Below, piece by piece: positions 12,553 to 20,279 of a stretch of 21,407 bases of DNA (position 1 is its first letter; each line of letters begins with the position of its first letter). Source of the DNA: a virus. The stretch covers positions 1 to 21,407 of the IMG/VR virus record IMGVR_UViG_3300046514_000280; one strand, 5' to 3'. Made by a program: the position numbers and the translations under genes. The notes beneath the pieces were generated by a model. That model did no database searches. It had not been told where the DNA came from and was given only the letters and a program-made list of their open reading frames with translations.

Positions 12553-13496
12553 GACTGATAGTTGTACCCCAATATCCTGCGCAGCTACGATATCAATCCT
12601 GGTGGTTGACACGACTTGAAGATTACTATCTGTACTTTGATAAGGTACTTATCCTCCACCCACCGCAGTTTACCAATCAAGCTCATTTAAGTGGTGAATT
12701 TGCCCCGGCAATGGCGGCAATTGATTATGAGGTTAGACAGATCAGTTTGTATAATCAGTTAGTAATTGATGAAGAGGATGATATATTACTTCTTTGTGAT
12801 ATTAGCTTTCCTGGACTATTCTCATCTGTTTTATTTCATAAGCGTCCTAAGAAATGCTTTGCCATTTGCCACGCAACATCGCTTAATAGGTATGATTACT
12901 TTGCTGCGGTGCGTCCCGGGAAGTGGAGAGTGGAAACAGGGACTAGCAAGATATTTGATAAGATTTTTGTGGCAAGTGAGTATCATAAGGAGCGGTTAGG
13001 CTGGAAGAACACGGTGGTGATCAAGTTTCCGTTACCAAAGATTGATGAATTAGTGGAAAAGCGGTTGAGTAAGGAGCAACAACATCACCATAGTAGATCG
13101 TTTATTAGTGTGGCCCGGAAAGGGGTGCAAAAGATTGATTTAGAATTGGAGAGGTTTTTTGAATGGAGTGAGAGGACTAGTATACACAGGTTTTATCAAA
13201 CTAAAGGTAAGACTTGGACTGATTACTATGGATTTGTTGAGGCTGGGCGGTTTATGATTATTACTTCCCGCGAAGAGACTTATGGCTATCAAGTCATAGA
13301 CGCGTTATCAGTAGGCACTATTCCACTTGCTCCAAGAGCATTGTCCTACCCTGAATTGTTACCAGATGAAAATTTATACGAACCCGGAAGGGCTACTGAT
13401 CTGATAGATACGTATAAAAGGTATGGAGATAAGCCCGCGCCTCCTTTGTGGGAAGACAAGTTCTTTGAGTTCACAGCAACTGAGATGAAAAGATGA
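12549..13496 (+). CDS. GT-B fold glycosyltransferase
   Basis: Encodes 315 residues; the start overlaps the deacetylase stop as ATGA. The N-terminal half (1-160) has alternating strands and helices and a clear strand at ILLLCDISFPGLFSS (79-93). The C-terminal half holds the donor-site signature: FMIITSREETYGYQVIDAL (235-253), then SVGTIPLAPRALSYPELL (254-271). That is the EX7E-type motif of GT4-like retaining enzymes, with Asp in place of the second Glu (E243, D251). The donor sugar is not readable from the sequence. There is no signal peptide or membrane segment, so it acts in the cytoplasm. Its gene overlaps the DpdA-like gene, which makes modified DNA or a deazapurine nucleotide a plausible acceptor. 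Confidence 0.85.
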   Translation: MRLIVVPQYPAQLRYQSWWLTRLEDYYLYFDKVLILHPPQFTNQAHLSGEFAPAMAAIDYEVRQISLYNQLVIDEEDDILLLCDISFPGLFSSVLFHKRPKKCFAICHATSLNRYDYFAAVRPGKWRVETGTSKIFDKIFVASEYHKERLGWKNTVVIKFPLPKIDELVEKRLSKEQQHHHSRSFISVARKGVQKIDLELERFFEWSERTSIHRFYQTKGKTWTDYYGFVEAGRFMIITSREETYGYQVIDALSVGTIPLAPRALSYPELLPDENLYEPGRATDLIDTYKRYGDKPAPPLWEDKFFEFTATEMKR

Positions 13497-14581
13497 AAAA
13501 CTATGTGGTAATGTTGGATAGCGGTGCCTGGACTGCCCATACCAAGGGTATGACGATTAACTTGGATAAGTATGCAGAATTTGTTCATCAGAATAAACAT
13601 CTGTTTGGTGGTGGTGTGTTCAATTTGGACTTCATAGATCCACCGGTCTCTGCTGCATACCAGACTGAATCAGCTGAAAAGAGCTATAAGAACTGGATTG
13701 AGCTGCGCAAGCTTGGGATTGATACCATACCTGTTCACCATATTGGCGATGATGACGAGTCATACCTAAAGAAGTATTTAGAGCAGACTGATTATATTGG
13801 AATTGGTGCAATTGCCAAACTAAACGCTGAAGCTCGAATTTACGGACTTGATTATATCTGGAAAGAATATCTGTCAAATAAGGATGGTACGCCCAGGTAT
13901 AGATGTCATGGTCTTGGTTTGACTGATATCAAGATCACGCTGCGCTATCCTTGGTTCTCTGTGGATAGTACTCGTGCGATTATGCTGGCTGCACATGGTG
14001 GTATCTTGCTGCCTAAACTTGATGGTGACAAGTTCTCCTACAGAGAGATATACCAGGTTGCGGTGAGTAATCAAGGTCGTAGTCATTATCGGGGTAAGGG
14101 TGATAGTTTTTATGGCATGTCAAAGCTCATCCAGGGTCAGATAAAGCACTATTGTACTTCGTTAGGTTATGAGTTGGATGATTCTATTGCGGGACGTACA
14201 CTTAATCCCCTGATGAAGAGTCGAAAGAAGGTAGATGGTAAGTGGACGTCAGATTTTGCTTCACGTCAATTGGGGTTCCCTGAAGAAGCTGCGCTTGCTG
14301 ATGCTCCTTTAGTAAGTAACAATGTAGATGAGAAGAACTTGTCGGCAAGCTGGGTTCCCAGGTTTATCTTTAATCTATATGTGTCGGATCAGTTTATCAA
14401 GTATTGGCGCACACAAGGTAAAACGATCAGGATCTATAATGTAGTTGGTGGAGGCAATGTGTTCGACACGTTTGTTGTTGGATCACAGAGTGTCCCAGCT
14501 AATAGATGCTTGGTCAGTTATGCTAGGCTTTCCGGTTCCTTTCTTGATCGGTTAAAAGAGGTTGTCAATGGACATCACTAG
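13493..14581 (+). CDS. dpdA: TGT-superfamily DNA transglycosylase, DpdA-like
   Basis: Encodes 362 residues; the start overlaps the glycosyltransferase stop as ATGA. tRNA-guanine transglycosylases and their DNA counterparts (DpdA) swap a guanine for a 7-deazaguanine base. Visible matches: LDSGAW (8-13) corresponds to the TGT DSGGFQ motif, with D9 as the base-contacting Asp; IGIGAIA (102-108) to the substrate-pocket Gly loop; HGLGLTD (139-145) to the late strand motif; and FSVDST (155-160) places D158 as the likely nucleophile. The tRNA-type CXCXXC zinc site is absent, as expected for a distant, non-tRNA branch. With FolE and QueC in the same operon, DNA modification is the best reading. Its last bases overlap the sliding clamp gene, which links modification with replication. 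Confidence 0.75.
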   Translation: MKNYVVMLDSGAWTAHTKGMTINLDKYAEFVHQNKHLFGGGVFNLDFIDPPVSAAYQTESAEKSYKNWIELRKLGIDTIPVHHIGDDDESYLKKYLEQTDYIGIGAIAKLNAEARIYGLDYIWKEYLSNKDGTPRYRCHGLGLTDIKITLRYPWFSVDSTRAIMLAAHGGILLPKLDGDKFSYREIYQVAVSNQGRSHYRGKGDSFYGMSKLIQGQIKHYCTSLGYELDDSIAGRTLNPLMKSRKKVDGKWTSDFASRQLGFPEEAALADAPLVSNNVDEKNLSASWVPRFIFNLYVSDQFIKYWRTQGKTIRIYNVVGGGNVFDTFVVGSQSVPANRCLVSYARLSGSFLDRLKEVVNGHH

Positions 14582-15584
14582 AGAAGCATTAACAAAGGCA
14601 ATTGGTTTAGTTGTACCAGGTATTGCGAGGAAGGAAGTCTTTGATCAGGCTAATAAACTAGCCTTTGATCAAGGTAATCTGATATCTTACAATGATCAAG
14701 TTTCGATCTTTCACCCGCTTGAAGGAAGCGAAGAACTTTCCGGTGCTCTTGATGGTCGTCGCTTGTACGACCTTCTGAACAAGACTGATTCTAGTAATGT
14801 TAAGATGATCCAAAAGGGTAACAATATTGAAGTAAGTGTTGGAAGGACCACGGTCAGTCTAATCACAGCACCGGTGGCTTTACCCTTTGCTGAGATCGAC
14901 TGGACTGGTGAGGATCAGATTTTACCGAATGATTTTAAGAAGGGGCTAAAGTTGGTTGCTAGTACCTGTGCGCGCGACATGAGTAGGCCCGTTTTGACCT
15001 GCGTTTATATGGCGGGTGAGTATCTGACTGGGTCAGATGGGTATCGCGTAGCCCAGTTTAGGATTGAAGGGGCGGATCTTCCATCTATTCTGTTACCCGT
15101 TACTGCTGCTGAATTGTTAGAGGATGAGGATTACGTTATCAAGACTGTTGCCGTTGGAGAGAAAGGTGAGTGGGTTAGGTTTGCTACAGAAGACAATACT
15201 GTGATTTGTGCGCGTACGTCATCTGGTACTTACCCGGATCTCTCTGCCACATTGTCTACAGAGGGAGAGGATATTACTCTACCAAAGAGGTTAACCGAAA
15301 CACTGGAGCGCGCGCAGATCTTTTCCAAGCGGGATCACAGGATTGACGAAGAGGTTAGAATCACTTTAAGTGGGACTCAAATTGTTGTTGGGGCTAGTTG
15401 TGATGGTGGAACGTTTAAGGAGATTGTGAGGGCAAGTCAAGAAGTCAGTGGTGAGTTTATGTTTAATATACATCCTGAGTTCTTGTCGAGAGCTTTAACC
15501 GAAGAGAATGCAAACTGTGTCCTAAATACTTCGAAGATTAAGTTTACCGGACCGCAATGGGAACATGTGGTAGCACTTCGATGA
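14568..15584 (+). CDS. DNA polymerase III beta-like sliding clamp
   Basis: Encodes 338 residues. The ATG at 14568 has AGAGG upstream and lies inside the end of the DpdA-like gene; a TTG at 14562 is less likely. The protein has the three-domain beta-clamp layout: an N-terminal domain ending near residue 110, a middle domain beginning PNDFKKGLKLVASTCARD with the characteristic TGSDGYRVAQFRI strand (compare TDGHRLA), and a C-terminal domain with HPEFLSRAL. Length is close to the bacterial clamp (about 366). It would encircle DNA and hold the family A polymerase, loaded by the DnaX-like ATPase at 18821. Its stop overlaps the next ATG as ATGA. Confidence 0.85.
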   Translation: MDITREALTKAIGLVVPGIARKEVFDQANKLAFDQGNLISYNDQVSIFHPLEGSEELSGALDGRRLYDLLNKTDSSNVKMIQKGNNIEVSVGRTTVSLITAPVALPFAEIDWTGEDQILPNDFKKGLKLVASTCARDMSRPVLTCVYMAGEYLTGSDGYRVAQFRIEGADLPSILLPVTAAELLEDEDYVIKTVAVGEKGEWVRFATEDNTVICARTSSGTYPDLSATLSTEGEDITLPKRLTETLERAQIFSKRDHRIDEEVRITLSGTQIVVGASCDGGTFKEIVRASQEVSGEFMFNIHPEFLSRALTEENANCVLNTSKIKFTGPQWEHVVALR

Positions 15585-15769
15585 AGAAAGCTCAAGGTAA
15601 TGATTTAGTTGAGGTCTCCGGCGAAGTTCGCAGTGAAACGGAGAAAGCCTATAGGTTTTATGACGGGAAAGAATACGTTTGGCTGCCTAAATCTCTGTGT
15701 GAGTGGGATAAAGGTGCTAAGGAAATGACAATGCCCGAATGGCTTGCGCAGGACAAAGGACTCATCTAA
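15581..15769 (+). CDS. Small hypothetical protein
   Basis: Encodes 62 residues. The ATG at 15581 overlaps the clamp stop as ATGA and is preferred over an in-frame ATG at 15557. VEVSGEVRSETEKAYRFYDGKEYVWLPKSLCEWD followed by TMPEWLAQDKGLI is a pattern I associate with small phage proteins encoded near replication genes: a beta-rich fold with a C-terminal TMPEWLA helix. The function is not known. The stop TAA is shared with the next start (TAATG). Confidence 0.75.
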   Translation: MKKAQGNDLVEVSGEVRSETEKAYRFYDGKEYVWLPKSLCEWDKGAKEMTMPEWLAQDKGLI

Positions 15770-16029
15770 TGCGTATACACATCTATGAAGAAGAACTAGG
15801 TGAAGGTGTCGAACTTATCCGCAAGGATAACGTTAATGGTAACGAGACTTTTTATGGTCTTCGTATATGGCTTAAATCACCAAAAGAGATACTTGAGCAT
15901 TCTACACCAGAAGATGACGATCGTAATGCCGTAACTTTTTGGTGCCGCTCAAAGGATGACCTGTTTGGGATGCTGGTTTCCATGTCAGATGCACTTGGTT
16001 GTTCGAGAATCACAAGGCTCGACGGGTGA
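15769..16029 (+). CDS. Small hypothetical protein
   Basis: Encodes 86 residues from the ATG at 15769, which overlaps the previous stop by one base (TAATG). It has acidic and mixed alpha/beta character: MRIHIYEEELGEGVELI and FYGLRIWLKSPKEIL suggest paired strands, and SKDDLFGMLVSMSDALGC a helix. No motif or family recognised. It lies three bases before the glycosylase/exonuclease gene and is probably translated with the replication proteins. Confidence 0.7.
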   Translation: MRIHIYEEELGEGVELIRKDNVNGNETFYGLRIWLKSPKEILEHSTPEDDDRNAVTFWCRSKDDLFGMLVSMSDALGCSRITRLDG

Positions 16030-16032
16030 TAA

Positions 16033-17268
16033 ATGCCAATACCGAGGTTATTCGGGGATAATGAACCTCCAGCTAAAGGTGGGCTGGGTAAACCTCTGTC
16101 ATGTGTATCTTGTGGTCTGTATAATGGACCAATCAACCCAAAGATGCCTCCCTTCGGGGATTTCAAGAAACAGATTATGGTTATTGGTGAAGGACCCGGT
16201 GAACAAGAGGATCGAAAAGGTAGACCATTCCAGGGACCAACCGGTAATGCTATCAAAGAAGCATTGAGTGATCTTGGTATTGATCTATTTCGTGATTGTA
16301 TAAATTTGAATGCAGTTAATTGTCGACCACCTAGTAATAGAGCACCATCTGTCCACGAGATTGCGTGTTGTAGAGCGCGGATAGTGTCCCCCGCTATAGC
16401 TGCGCATAGTCCTCGATTAATGCTGCTACTGGGCGGGAGCGCCGTTACTAGTGTCCTTGGAAGTGTGCTACCGGAAGCGCAGGACTCGAGCATTGGAAAG
16501 TGGCGTGGTTTTCACATCCCTCTACCGGAATTAGGTGCCTGGATTTGCCCAACGTATCATCCCAGTTATGTTTCCAGGTCCAGTGATAGGCCTGAAGTAG
16601 AGACAGTTTGGAAGAATGATTTGAAACAAGCTATTGACTTGCTAAATGTATCTGTACCCAGAGTAGAGATTTTACGTAATAGGATTGTTCTTCTTCATGG
16701 TGAAGAAGAGATTCTTAGAGCATTGAATAGGGTAAAAGTACGAAAAGGTCTGTTCTCATTTGATTATGAGACTGTAGGATTAAGTGCAAAGTTACACAGT
16801 ATAGTTTGTGCGTCTTTTTGTCAGTCACCTGAGCGTGCGTATGCGTTTATGTTTACTGATGCTTCCGAGGCTGTTCGTCAAGCTTGGCGGGATATTCTAG
16901 TAAACGAAGATATTGGTAAGATCTCACATAATCTATCATTTGAATATGAGTGGAGCCGCTTCCATTTTGATATTGATGAGATAAATTGGGCTTGGGATAG
17001 TATGCTTGCAGCACATGTTATTGATAATCGTACGGGTATTTGTGGGTTAAAGTTTCAATCTTTTATCAATTTTGGTGTTGTAGGGTATGAGAATTTAATC
17101 GATCCCTATTTAAAGTCTGTAACACCGCGAGATCCCACTGCGCCAAACCGTATACTAGAGTTTATAGAGAGGCATGGTGAAGATGAATGCCTAATCTATT
17201 GCGGGATTGACTCCCTTCTCGCCTATAGGTTAACCATGAAGCAAATGAAAGAGATTGAAGATGGCTGA
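16033..17268 (+). CDS. Family 4-like uracil-DNA glycosylase fused to a 3'-5' exonuclease
   Basis: Encodes 411 residues from the ATG at 16033. Residues 20-205 form a uracil-DNA glycosylase of the iron-sulfur type: C24, C27, C97 and C112 or C113 are likely 4Fe-4S ligands, GEGPGEQED (52-60) is motif 1, NAVNCRPPSNRAPS (93-106) the family block and HPSY (176-179) the catalytic-loop motif. Residues 238-405 are a DnaQ/Pol I-type exonuclease: FDYET (D244, E246), HNLSFEYEW (299-307, Glu where Asp is usual), WDSMLAAHVID (D322) and YCGID (Y389, D393). In some phages these domains are the N-terminal part of one long family A polymerase; here the polymerase is a separate gene at 17445. It would supply proofreading and perhaps uracil handling. 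Confidence 0.88.
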   Translation: MPIPRLFGDNEPPAKGGLGKPLSCVSCGLYNGPINPKMPPFGDFKKQIMVIGEGPGEQEDRKGRPFQGPTGNAIKEALSDLGIDLFRDCINLNAVNCRPPSNRAPSVHEIACCRARIVSPAIAAHSPRLMLLLGGSAVTSVLGSVLPEAQDSSIGKWRGFHIPLPELGAWICPTYHPSYVSRSSDRPEVETVWKNDLKQAIDLLNVSVPRVEILRNRIVLLHGEEEILRALNRVKVRKGLFSFDYETVGLSAKLHSIVCASFCQSPERAYAFMFTDASEAVRQAWRDILVNEDIGKISHNLSFEYEWSRFHFDIDEINWAWDSMLAAHVIDNRTGICGLKFQSFINFGVVGYENLIDPYLKSVTPRDPTAPNRILEFIERHGEDECLIYCGIDSLLAYRLTMKQMKEIEDG

Positions 17269-17467
17269 TGTTCACTTTGATTTTGGTATTTGGAATCAAA
17301 AGGCAGGTTGGATAGGAAAGTGCCCTAAACATGGTCCTCAGCAGAGTGGTCTTTCTATTTCCCTCCCACCCCTAATTAGAAATTATTGTGGTGAATGTTT
17401 AATTGAATTGTTAGATCAGTTTTGTCATCCTCTGGAGTACGTCAATGAAAATGATGGAAGCCTATAA
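17261..17467 (+). CDS. Small Cys/His protein between the two polymerase halves
   Basis: Encodes 68 residues from the ATG at 17261, overlapping the exonuclease gene by 8 bp; its end overlaps the polymerase gene by 23 bp. GKCPKHG (about 21-27) and YCGEC (about 42-46), with a later CH pair, make a likely zinc knuckle. WNQKAGWIGKCPKHGPQQSG suggests a small nucleic-acid or protein-binding module. No family name. Its place between exonuclease and polymerase genes raises the possibility of a bridging subunit, but a simple passenger gene is as likely. Confidence 0.72.
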   Translation: MADVHFDFGIWNQKAGWIGKCPKHGPQQSGLSISLPPLIRNYCGECLIELLDQFCHPLEYVNENDGSL

Positions 17468-18824
17468 GCTGCTCCAACGAGGGGCTGAAGCTCTTACCCT
17501 TGTAGAGGAAGCGGGGATTTGTATTGATCTTGTTTATGTTAGGGAGAAACTGGCTTGGGTTGAGCAAAAGTTAAAGCAGTCAGAATTACGACTAAAGAGC
17601 AGTGAGTTAGGCATTGCTTGGCTTGGTCGCTATGGTGATGCAATGAAGATTCAAAGTGTCCCTCAATTGAGACACATCCTTTATCAGGATATGCGAGCTA
17701 AACCATTCAAGATGTCTGAGGGTGGTGAAGAGAGTACAAACGAGGAATCCCTTCGACAGACTAATGTTGATGGTGTTGTCCATTTGTTGCGGATGCGGAG
17801 GCTGAAAAAGGCTAAAGATGTTTTGAAAGTGTTGATTAGATCTACAGTCAATGGCAAGATCCACCCATCTTTTCTGTTGCATACAGTATCAACGTATAGA
17901 TCGTCTAGTGCTGATCCCAACCTGCAGAATATACCAGCCCGAGATAAAGAAATTATGGACATCTGTAGAAGGGCGTTTCTTCCCAGCCCTGGTCATATTT
18001 TGATGGAGATTGACTTTTCAGGTATTGAAGTCGGTATTGCAGCAACTTATCACAAAGATCCTGTAATGATTAAGTACTTACAGGATGAGACAAGTGATAT
18101 GCACGGGGATATGGCAGGTGAGATTTTCTTGCTGCCCAAATTGAATACCCCTCTCAAAGAGATGGAAGGTGGGTATACATTAAGGCAGTCAGCAAAGAAC
18201 GGGTTTGTCTTCCCGCAATTCTACGGTGACTATTACGAGCCCTGCGCGCTTAATGTCGCTTGTTCCTGGTGCAAGCTACCAAAGGATGGAATGTGGAAGC
18301 CTAATCACGGTGTTGTATTTAATGGTAAACCCATAGGGGAACATTTGATATCTAAAGACATTGATTCGTTTAGTGTATTTGTTGATCACATGGAACGGGT
18401 ACAAAACAACTTTTGGGGCAAGCGTTTCAAAGTATATAATGCTTGGAGAAAGACTTGGCATTCTAAGTACCAAAAGACCGGTGAATTTGAAATGAAGACC
18501 GGGTTTAGGGTCTCCGGTGTTATGGAAAAGAATCAAGTAATCAATTTCCCTGTACAAGGGGCCGCATTCCATTGTTTGTTATGGTCTTTGATTGAAATGG
18601 TAAAGCAGTTAAAGGGTTGGCAGAGTAAGGTGGTTGGTGAGATACACGACAGTATGCTGATAGATGCACATCCAGACGAGATCTCTGATATTATTCTAAT
18701 GGCGCAGCAAATCTGCACGGTCGATCTACCAAACCACTGGTCTTGGATAGATATACCTATGCGTATCGAAGTTGCTGCCTCAGAAATAGATGGTAACTGG
18801 GCTGAAATGAAAGGTGCAGCATGA
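17445..18824 (+). CDS. Family A DNA polymerase, polymerase domain only
   Basis: Encodes 459 residues from the ATG at 17445, with GGAG eight bases upstream. It begins at the thumb (GICID, 24-28) and lacks the exonuclease, which is encoded upstream. TYRSSSADPNLQNIPAR (150-166) is the conserved template-grip block. Motif A is EIDFSGIEV (188-196, metal ligand D190). Motif B is RQSAKNGFVFPQFYG (247-261, with R247 and K251). Motif C is EIHDSMLID (399-407, metal ligand D402), with Ser where most family members have Glu (HDE). Both catalytic aspartates are intact, so it should be active. Motif B is one residue longer than in E. coli Pol I, so the 762-equivalent cannot be assigned safely. The stop overlaps the clamp-loader ATG as ATGA. 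Confidence 0.93.
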   Translation: MKMMEAYKLLQRGAEALTLVEEAGICIDLVYVREKLAWVEQKLKQSELRLKSSELGIAWLGRYGDAMKIQSVPQLRHILYQDMRAKPFKMSEGGEESTNEESLRQTNVDGVVHLLRMRRLKKAKDVLKVLIRSTVNGKIHPSFLLHTVSTYRSSSADPNLQNIPARDKEIMDICRRAFLPSPGHILMEIDFSGIEVGIAATYHKDPVMIKYLQDETSDMHGDMAGEIFLLPKLNTPLKEMEGGYTLRQSAKNGFVFPQFYGDYYEPCALNVACSWCKLPKDGMWKPNHGVVFNGKPIGEHLISKDIDSFSVFVDHMERVQNNFWGKRFKVYNAWRKTWHSKYQKTGEFEMKTGFRVSGVMEKNQVINFPVQGAAFHCLLWSLIEMVKQLKGWQSKVVGEIHDSMLIDAHPDEISDIILMAQQICTVDLPNHWSWIDIPMRIEVAASEIDGNWAEMKGAA

Positions 18825-19780
18825 GTTTATATCAAAAATATCGTCCCCATTCTTTTGCTGAGATGGTCGGTAATGAAACGCTTGTATCTAATCTTAAAGG
18901 GTTGTTGGCTCTTGATGATCCTCCACATGCTTTTCTATTTCACGGACCCACTGGGTGTGGAAAAACGACACTGGGGAGGATAGTCGCAACCGAGTTAGGT
19001 TGTCATGAACAAGACTTTAAGGAAATAGACACTGCTGACTTTCGTGGTATTGATACTGCTCGTACTATTAGGCATAACGCACACTATAAGGCATTGGGTG
19101 GCACCAGACGTGCCTGGCTTATTGATGAGGCACATAAGCTGACTAATGATGCGCAAAATGCTTTGTTAAAGGGTCTGGAAGATCCACCAGATCATTGTTT
19201 TTATGTGCTTGCTACTACTGATCCTGATAAGCTTCTTGATACAATAAAGGGTAGATGCTCTGTTCACACGGTCAGTCCATTGACTATACCGAATATGGTC
19301 AGGTTAATGGTTAAGGTATGCGCCCGTGAGCATGTATCTTTACCAAAGAATGTACTAAGTGCTGTAGCGCTTAAGGCTTCACTTGGGTTTGACGCTGACA
19401 AAGTTGATATTGATAAAGCCGAGATATGTTATCCCAGACACGCTCTTCAGCTTTTAGAAAAAGTCGTTGCGGCGGGTCCAGATGATTATATTAAGGTAAT
19501 TGAAGCGTCCGACAATATAGCTAAGAATGCAGACAGGTTGGTGACATCGTTGCTTCAAAAACATCGTTGGCGTCAAGTTAGTTCGATTCTATCGATAATT
19601 CCTGAAGATGATGTTGAAATAACCCGTAGGCGTGTAATTGGTTATGCTCGTCAGGTTCTGTTGAATGGAGATGGGAATGACGTTGCTGCTGAAATAATTC
19701 ATCATTTTTCAGCACCATTCTTTGATAGTGGACCTCCTGGTCTAGCATTGGCATGTTATATGGTAATCAAAAGTGGGTGA
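18821..19780 (+). CDS. DnaX-like clamp-loader ATPase
   Basis: Encodes 319 residues; the start overlaps the polymerase stop. It starts with the family signature YQKYRPHSFAEMVGN (4-18). Walker A is GPTGCGKT (42-49), Walker B LIDEAH (100-105), sensor 1 is in LATTDPDKL (130-138), and GRC (144-146) stands for the usual SRC arginine-finger motif. The four-cysteine zinc module of bacterial DnaX is missing. The C-terminal part (about 210-319) is helical and would form the collar. No separate delta-type subunit is seen in the window, so the loader may be a homo-oligomer, borrow host subunits or be completed by genes beyond the edge. Confidence 0.92.
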   Translation: MSLYQKYRPHSFAEMVGNETLVSNLKGLLALDDPPHAFLFHGPTGCGKTTLGRIVATELGCHEQDFKEIDTADFRGIDTARTIRHNAHYKALGGTRRAWLIDEAHKLTNDAQNALLKGLEDPPDHCFYVLATTDPDKLLDTIKGRCSVHTVSPLTIPNMVRLMVKVCAREHVSLPKNVLSAVALKASLGFDADKVDIDKAEICYPRHALQLLEKVVAAGPDDYIKVIEASDNIAKNADRLVTSLLQKHRWRQVSSILSIIPEDDVEITRRRVIGYARQVLLNGDGNDVAAEIIHHFSAPFFDSGPPGLALACYMVIKSG

Positions 19781-19788
19781 CGTAATCG

Positions 19789-19804
19789 TATAATATAGTA
19801 GGAG
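19789..19804 (+). promoter_or_regulatory. Possible -10 box and SD before the 19812 gene
   Basis: TATAAT at 19789-19794 lies in the 31-bp gap after the clamp loader, followed by AGGAG (19800-19804) seven bases before a GTG at 19812. No fitting -35 box exists, and a promoter here would leave no room for RNA upstream of the SD. The AGGAG is convincing; the promoter is doubtful. Confidence 0.3.
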
Positions 19805-19811
19805 ATGTCAA

Positions 19812-20279
19812 GTGTCCTATGAGCAAGACATTGAGATTGATGAATCCGCTCTAGATGTAGAATGGGTAGATCATTCACGTAGGATGCTTGTGTACACAAC
19901 CAATGCAGCTGAGGCACATCGCGATATGGATTTGGCAAAGGCGCAAGTTGACTATGTTAAAGCCCGACTTGATAAAGAAGTAAGAGAAGATCCCAGGGCG
20001 TTTGGTCTTGGAGATCGTATAACAGAGGGAGCAATTTCTTCTGTAATTACTATCAATGATGAATATGATGCAATTAATCGAGACTATATTGAAAAGAAGT
20101 ATCAATATGAGGTGGCCACTGGAGTTGTTAAGTCGTTTGAGCATCGCAAAAGTGCCTTGGAAAATTTAGTGAGGCTGCATGGGCAAAGTTACTTTGCAGG
20201 ACCCTCGGTTCCGCATAATTTATCCGAAGAGAGGCAAAAGCGAATTAATCGATCTATTAGACTACAGAGGAGAAATTGA
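19812..20279 (+). CDS. Coiled-coil protein, possible recombination-mediator type
   Basis: Encodes 155 residues from GTG at 19812, with AGGAG seven bases upstream. The N-terminus is acidic (EQDIEIDESALDVEW). A long helical region (about 30-125) follows with VREDPRAFGLGDRITEGAIS in the middle and FEHRKSALENLVRLHGQSYFAGP after it. The tail is basic and Arg-rich. Proteins of this layout, ending in a RK.AL..LV.L.....YFA.P block, occur beside SSB and polymerase genes in phages, and I suspect a UvsY-like mediator role. That is context-based and not proven. It lies just upstream of a small membrane protein and the SSB. Confidence 0.78.
   Translation: MSYEQDIEIDESALDVEWVDHSRRMLVYTTNAAEAHRDMDLAKAQVDYVKARLDKEVREDPRAFGLGDRITEGAISSVITINDEYDAINRDYIEKKYQYEVATGVVKSFEHRKSALENLVRLHGQSYFAGPSVPHNLSEERQKRINRSIRLQRRN

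Noticed and set aside
12091-13496. Mycothiol or bacillithiol synthesis (MshA/MshB or BshA/BshB)
   Set aside because: The glycosyltransferase and deacetylase families fit, but no cysteine ligase or acetyltransferase is present and the genes are coupled to a DpdA-like gene in a phage operon.
17269-17444. Group I intron splitting a single polymerase gene
   Set aside because: The 176-bp interval is almost wholly coding, both flanking genes have their own starts or SDs, and no intron core is recognisable.
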